Source: Rhodanobacter sp.
Lineage (GTDB): Bacteria > Pseudomonadota > Gammaproteobacteria > Xanthomonadales > Rhodanobacteraceae
Reading direction: 5' to 3'
Assembly: GCA_024711345.1 (NCBI GenBank)
Contig: JANJTA010000008.1
Span: 1 to 64,000 of the forward strand
DNA: 64,000 nucleotides
A model generated the notes under the pieces. The model saw only the letters and a program-made list of their open reading frames with translations. It did no database searches and was not told the origin of the DNA. Below are positions 60,200 through 64,000 of the stretch, one piece after another (the stretch's first letter is position 1; every line of letters begins with the position of its first letter). A program made the position numbers and the translations under genes.

Positions 60200-60294
60200 G
60201 GGCGGAGGGACATCCGCCCACCACCATGGACCGACAGGAGTCGTCCCCCATGGTTACAACGACAACAACTCTGCGGAGGACGGGAAATGTTTGA
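60200..60294 (+). promoter_or_regulatory. ftsZ leader: hairpin plus overlapping mini-ORF
   Basis: GGCGGA and TCCGCC at about 60200-60217 can form a small hairpin. An ATG at 60250 with AGGAG eight bases upstream opens a 14-codon frame ([14 protein letters not shown]) that contains the ftsZ ribosome site and stops at 60292-60294, eight bases into ftsZ. This would couple ftsZ translation to that of the mini-ORF. Expression is unproven. Confidence 0.45.
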
Positions 60295-61471
60295 ACTGAT
60301 CGATAAACTTGCACCTAATGCAGTCATCAAGGTGATCGGCGTGGGCGGCGGCGGCGGCAATGCCGTGGCCCACATGCTCAACGCCAACATCGAAGGCGTC
60401 GAGTTCGTCGTCGCCAACACCGACGCGCAGGCGATGTCCAACTGCGGCTCGCGCACTCACCTGCAGCTGGGCGGCAACGTGACCAAGGGCCTCGGCGCCG
60501 GCGCCAACCCGGAGGTCGGCCGGCAGGCCGCGCTGGAGGACCGCGAACGGATCGAGGCGATGCTGGAAGGCGCCGACATGGTGTTCATCACCGCCGGCAT
60601 GGGTGGCGGTACCGGCACCGGTGCGGCGCCGGTGGTGGCGCAGCTGGCCAAGGAGAAGGGCATCCTCACCGTGGCCGTCGTCACCAAGCCGTTCCCGTTC
60701 GAGGGTCGCCGGCGCATGCAGGTGGCGCTGAAGGGCATCGAGGACCTGTCCCAGCACGTCGACTCGCTGATCACCGTGCCGAACGAGAAGCTGCTCAGCG
60801 TGCTCGGCCGCGAGGTCACCCTGCTCAACGCGTTCAAGGCGGCCAACGACGTGCTGCAGGGCGCCGTGCAGGGCATCGCCGACCTGATCACCGCCCCCGG
60901 CCTGATCAACGTCGACTTCGCCGACGTGCGCACCGTGATGTCGGAGATGGGCCTGGCCATGATGGGCTCGGGCACCGCCCGCGGCGACGACCGCGCCCAG
61001 GCGGCGGCCGAGGCGGCGATCAAGAACCCGCTGCTGGAGGACGTCAATCTCAACGGTGCCTGCGGCATCCTGGTCAACGTCACCGCCGGCCCGAACCTGA
61101 CCATGCGCGAATTTGACGAAATCGGGCGGATCATCCACGACTTCGCCAGCGAGGATGCCACCGTGGTGATGGGCACCTCGCTGGACCCGGAGATGAAGGA
61201 CGACGTGCGCGTCACCGTGGTCGCCACCGGCCTCAACCGGGCGATGGCTTCGCGCCAGCAGCCGCCGATCCGCATGGTCGAGACCCAGGTGCAGATGCGC
61301 CCGCGTCCGGTGGTGCTGCGCACCGGCACCGGCAACGAGGTGGTCGACTACGCGCAACCGGACATGGCGGTCAGCCACGGCCGGACGGAACCGGTGGCGC
61401 CGGCGAAGGGTGCCGAGCCCGGCTTCGATTACCTGGACATCCCGGCGTTCCTGCGCCGCCAGGCCGACTGA
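60287..61471 (+). CDS. ftsZ: cell division GTPase FtsZ
   Basis: A 394-residue tubulin homologue that forms the Z ring. The N-terminus [13 protein letters not shown], the GTP signature [12 protein letters not shown], and the catalytic T7 loop [15 protein letters not shown] are present. The conserved C-terminal peptide [10 protein letters not shown] binds FtsA and ZipA. GGAGGA precedes the ATG by a few bases. It ends the dcw cluster; lpxC follows after a 454-base gap. Confidence 0.98.
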   Translation: MFELIDKLAPNAVIKVIGVGGGGGNAVAHMLNANIEGVEFVVANTDAQAMSNCGSRTHLQLGGNVTKGLGAGANPEVGRQAALEDRERIEAMLEGADMVFITAGMGGGTGTGAAPVVAQLAKEKGILTVAVVTKPFPFEGRRRMQVALKGIEDLSQHVDSLITVPNEKLLSVLGREVTLLNAFKAANDVLQGAVQGIADLITAPGLINVDFADVRTVMSEMGLAMMGSGTARGDDRAQAAAEAAIKNPLLEDVNLNGACGILVNVTAGPNLTMREFDEIGRIIHDFASEDATVVMGTSLDPEMKDDVRVTVVATGLNRAMASRQQPPIRMVETQVQMRPRPVVLRTGTGNEVVDYAQPDMAVSHGRTEPVAPAKGAEPGFDYLDIPAFLRRQAD

Positions 61472-61925
61472 GGAGCCTATCGACCCGGTACCGCTTGCAC
61501 AAGTTAAGGAGATGCGAAAGGATTGAACGATCGCCCGCTGGATCGGTCCCTACCTCCATCGTGCCGTGCCGGCGCCATGTGCCGGATCCAGCGATGCGCG
61601 GGGAAGGGCCGAGGCCGGCTTCGGCTGGCCGTTCGCAGCTTTACAGCAACAAGACTGTGCGTCGGGATGGCGCACGGCCTGTAGATGCGGGGTTGCCCGC
61701 AGCGCCAGGCCCGATACCCCTTGCCAGATTCCCGTCCCTGGCCCGGGGTATCGTGTCGTGCTGTCGCTTCATCGGGAGAAACCGCAGCGGACGCATCGGC
61801 TTTCAAGGATGAAAGAAACATGAAGGCTTAATCAGACTGTACGGTACGGTTTGCTTTTACCACAGGTTAAAACTGTGTTAGCATCCGCTCCTGATTGGCT
61901 GCTGCCTACACAGGTACCAACTACG
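61472..61925 (+). other. gap between ftsZ and lpxC
   Basis: No supported gene and no strong terminator behind ftsZ. Short frames lack convincing starts. The last 70 bases turn AT-rich and hold the lpxC promoter. Confidence 0.6.
61856..61884 (+). promoter_or_regulatory. probable lpxC promoter
   Basis: TTTACC (61856-61861) and TAGCAT (61879-61884) are separated by 17 bases, in the AT-rich end of the ftsZ-lpxC gap. The mRNA leader would be about 35 bases. Confidence 0.5.
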
Positions 61926-62840
61926 ATGATCAAGCAGCGTACGCTCAAGAACGTCATCCGGGCGACCGGCGTCGGTCTGCATACGGGTGACAAGGTGTAC
62001 ATGACCCTGCGACCGGCGGCGCCGAATACGGGCATCGTGTTTCGCCGCACCGACCTGACCCCGCCGGTGGACATTCGCGCGCGCGAGGACAATGTCGGCG
62101 ATACCCGGCTGTCGACCACGCTGGTCGACGGCGACGTGCGCGTGTCCACGGTCGAGCACCTGCTCTCGGCGATGGCGGGTCTGGGCATCGACAACGCCTA
62201 CGTCGACCTGTCCGCGCCGGAAGTGCCGATCATGGACGGCAGCGCGGGCCCGTTCGTGTTCCTGCTGCAGTCAGCGGGCATCGAAGAACAGAACGTGGCC
62301 AAGCGCTTCATCCGCATCAAGAAGCCGGTGAAGGTGCAGGAAGGCGACAAGTGGGCCAGCTTCGAGCCGTTCGAAGGCTTCAAGGTCGGCTTCTCGATCG
62401 ACTTCAACCACCCGATCATCAGCCAGCGCACCTCGCGCGCCGAGATCGACTTCTCCACCACCTCGTTCGTCAAGGAAGTCAGCCGGGCGCGCACCTTCGG
62501 CTTCATGCGCGACATCGAGATGCTGCGCGAGCACAACCTGGCGCTGGGCGGCTCGATGGACAACGCGGTGGTGCTGGACGACTACCGGGTGCTGAACGAG
62601 GACGGCCTGCGCTACGAGGACGAGTTCGTCAAGCACAAGATCCTCGACGCGATCGGCGACCTGTACCTGCTCGGCCACAGCCTGATCGGCGCGTACCACG
62701 CGCACAAGTCCGGTCATGAGCTGAACAACAAGCTGCTGCGCACCCTGATGGCCGATGCCTCGGCTTGGGAAGAGGTCAGCTATCAGGACGATCCGGCCAC
62801 CTCGCCGATCTCCTACGCCCACCCGGCGCAGGCTATCTGA
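61926..62840 (+). CDS. lpxC: UDP-3-O-acyl-N-acetylglucosamine deacetylase
   Basis: A 304-residue zinc amidase, the committed step of lipid A synthesis. The start [20 protein letters not shown] is standard. Zinc and active-site motifs are [47 protein letters not shown] and [14 protein letters not shown]. The length matches E. coli LpxC. The ribosome site is weak (AGGT). A perfect terminator follows at 62878-62913. Confidence 0.98.
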   Translation: MIKQRTLKNVIRATGVGLHTGDKVYMTLRPAAPNTGIVFRRTDLTPPVDIRAREDNVGDTRLSTTLVDGDVRVSTVEHLLSAMAGLGIDNAYVDLSAPEVPIMDGSAGPFVFLLQSAGIEEQNVAKRFIRIKKPVKVQEGDKWASFEPFEGFKVGFSIDFNHPIISQRTSRAEIDFSTTSFVKEVSRARTFGFMRDIEMLREHNLALGGSMDNAVVLDDYRVLNEDGLRYEDEFVKHKILDAIGDLYLLGHSLIGAYHAHKSGHELNNKLLRTLMADASAWEEVSYQDDPATSPISYAHPAQAI

Positions 62841-62877
62841 GCCGGCTGCGGCCCGACTTCCGCTAGTTCCTCACAAG

Positions 62878-62913
62878 GAAAACGGCCCCGTCGCGAGACG
62901 GGGCCGTTTTTTT
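62878..62913 (+). terminator. intrinsic terminator of lpxC (bidirectional)
   Basis: AACGGCCCCGTC and GACGGGGCCGTT pair perfectly around GCGA and are followed by seven T's. The A-run on the other side would let it also stop minus-strand transcription from the DciA-like gene. Confidence 0.95.
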
Positions 62914-62969
62914 GTGGCGCAAATCACGTTCGGTAGGCGCGGCGCTTCACGCCTCCGCGACATGGCGGA

Positions 62970-62998
62970 TTACTCCTTAACAAATGGCGTGCTATAAA
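62970..62998 (+). promoter_or_regulatory. plus-strand promoter facing the 3' end of the DciA-like gene
   Basis: TTACTC (62970-62975) and TATAAA (62993-62998) are 17 bases apart in an AT-rich patch. Transcription would start near 63005 and run antisense to the DUF721 gene toward the M23 peptidase. Confidence 0.45.
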
Positions 62999-63026
62999 AC
63001 CGTCCGCGGCATGCAGACCGGCATCA

Positions 63027-63509
63027 TCACTCGGTGCCGCGCAAGGGGGAATCAGCGGTTTCGGCGAAGGACGCCAGCTCAAGGAACAGCGCCCGCAACT
63101 CGGGGTCTGTGAATGATGCGGCGGCGGCCCTGAGGTGGGCGGCGGCGGCAGGCGAAAGCGGTTTCGACCGGTCCGGCGCGGTGGCGGCGGGTGCAGGGGG
63201 GATCACTTTCACGGTGACTGAACTGGCGCAGGTGCCAATGGCATGTGCGGCGGCAAGGATTTGCGCCTGCATCAAGCGCAGGCGCGATGCCCAGCCCGGT
63301 GAAGACGCCAGGAAGACGAGGCGGCCGTTGCGCAGGTTGGCGAATCTCACCTGCTCGCGCAGCGGCAATGGCAACGTCTGGCGCAGTGCGCGGTCCAGCG
63401 CTTCCAGCGCGTCGGCCCTTCGGGCCAGCGTCGCGAAGGAGCCGCAGTCGGCGAGGGGCTTCGGTCCGCTGCCGGTGCGGCGGGAAGTGGTCGGAATGGC
63501 GCGTTGCAT
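63027..63509 (-). CDS. dciA: DUF721 protein, DciA-like replicative helicase loader
   Basis: A 160-residue protein with a DUF721 domain (about 25-110): LRQTLPLPLREQVRFANLRN, then LVFLASSPGWASRLRLMQAQ. DciA is the helicase operator of bacteria that lack DnaC, including most gammaproteobacteria outside the enteric group. The C-terminal third is alanine/proline-rich with [20 protein letters not shown]. It lies on the opposite strand to lpxC and the M23 gene. The ATG at 63509 faces the peptidase start 27 bases away. A function like DciA is inferred from domain and place. Confidence 0.78.
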   Translation of the reverse strand: MQRAIPTTSRRTGSGPKPLADCGSFATLARRADALEALDRALRQTLPLPLREQVRFANLRNGRLVFLASSPGWASRLRLMQAQILAAAHAIGTCASSVTVKVIPPAPAATAPDRSKPLSPAAAAHLRAAAASFTDPELRALFLELASFAETADSPLRGTE

Positions 63510-63536
63510 GGTGCCGGAATTCGACCCAGGAAAGAC

Positions 63537-64000
63537 ATGCAGATCATACTCGTATCACGCGCCCGGAAATTGCCGAAAACCCTGGACCTGGCCGACCATC
63601 GCCTGCGTTGGAAGCTGTTCTCGGCCGCGGCGCTGGCGGTACTCGGCTGCCTGGGCGCCGGCATGGCGCTGGCGATGCTGGTGGCCAGTCCGCGCGACCG
63701 CGCGCTGGCCGAGATCCGTGACCTGCAGCAGCAGGCCAGACAGCAGAATGCCCAACTGACCGGAGTGCGCCAGGAGGCCCAGCGCAGCCTCGATGCGCTG
63801 GCTGTGAAGCTGGGCCAGCTGCAGGCCCAGTCGACCCGTCTGAATGCGCTGGGCGAACGCCTGACGGAGGTTGGCAAGCTCGACGACGGCGAGTTCGATT
63901 TCGATCAGCAGCCGGCCGTCGGCGGCGTCGAGGACTCCGGCAGCAGCGCTTATGCGCTGCCCCCTGCACTGGACAGCAGCATCAACCAGCTGGCCAGCCA
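63537..64000 (+). CDS. M23-type peptidase/coiled-coil envelope protein, N-terminal part
   Basis: The first 154 codons of a protein cut by the window edge. It reads MQIILVSRARKLPKTLDLAD, a membrane helix (about 27-50, LFSAAALAVLGCLGAGMALAML), then a coiled coil (IRDLQQQARQQNAQLTGVRQ) and an acidic stretch. This plan, with position behind lpxC and the DUF721 gene, matches the membrane-anchored M23 metallopeptidase normally found before secA. The catalytic domain is not in the window, so the peptidase call rests on N-terminal plan and context. CAGGAAAG precedes the ATG. Confidence 0.75.
   Translation, partial: MQIILVSRARKLPKTLDLADHRLRWKLFSAAALAVLGCLGAGMALAMLVASPRDRALAEIRDLQQQARQQNAQLTGVRQEAQRSLDALAVKLGQLQAQSTRLNALGERLTEVGKLDDGEFDFDQQPAVGGVEDSGSSAYALPPALDSSINQLAS

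Noticed and set aside
60226-60294. Longer version of the ftsZ mini-ORF from ATG 60226
   Set aside because: In frame with the mini-ORF, but no ribosome site precedes this ATG, so the later ATG at 60250 is preferred.

Overview
The window is GC-rich chromosomal DNA from a gammaproteobacterium of the order Xanthomonadales, most likely Rhodanobacteraceae (Rhodanobacter/Dyella-like). This rests on protein character, the gene order rsmI-rnpB-mraZ, a division and cell-wall (dcw) cluster without murD, an S-adenosylhomocysteine (SAH) riboswitch on ahcY, and two families of palindromic REP-like repeats. The assignment is an inference; no database was searched.

Layout. 1-231 is the end of an IS110-family transposase, directly upstream of a MacB/FtsX-type ABC exporter (281-3580). 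3688-13578 holds mostly minus-strand genes: an AtoE-type transporter, an EamA exporter, a Rieske protein, an orphan UDP-sugar dehydrogenase, an SLC13 permease, trmB and a FecR/DUF6600 protein. 13864-17622 has tRNA-Gly(CCC), a rimB-like/rimK pair, a candidate small RNA with a strong terminator, and a response regulator/histidine kinase operon. 17710-26583 carries ilvE, metF, an HTH-nucleotidyltransferase/HEPN two-gene module with its own palindromic operator, riboswitch-controlled ahcY, and ppc. 26689-35187 has GIY-YIG, GST, uup, metK, a methyltransferase, dusB and a three-gene phospholipid operon. 35248-44310 has an iron-uptake pair (PepSY protein plus Fur-boxed TonB receptor), nupG, a uracil-DNA glycosylase, a GlcD-like oxidase and lpoA-yraN. 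44392-62840 is rsmI, rnpB and the complete dcw cluster from mraZ to ftsZ, then lpxC with its terminator. The right edge has dciA-like DUF721 on the minus strand and the start of an M23 peptidase.

How the genes work together. metF, ahcY and metK are three steps of the methyl/SAM cycle, and each has a different putative control element: a palindromic operator, a SAH riboswitch and a leader hairpin. The dcw genes overlap almost throughout by 1-14 bases, so they are probably one transcript started at a TTGACA promoter whose -10 region runs into four MraZ-type repeats at exact 10-base steps.

Most notable signals: an in-frame palindromic repeat inside murE that matches repeats between genes elsewhere in the window; three genes with the identical architecture TACAAT-N6-ATG (apparently leaderless mRNAs); REP arms that supply the stop codon of two genes; the HTH-MNT/HEPN module; a mini-ORF overlapping the ftsZ start; and a candidate small RNA at 15440-15554.
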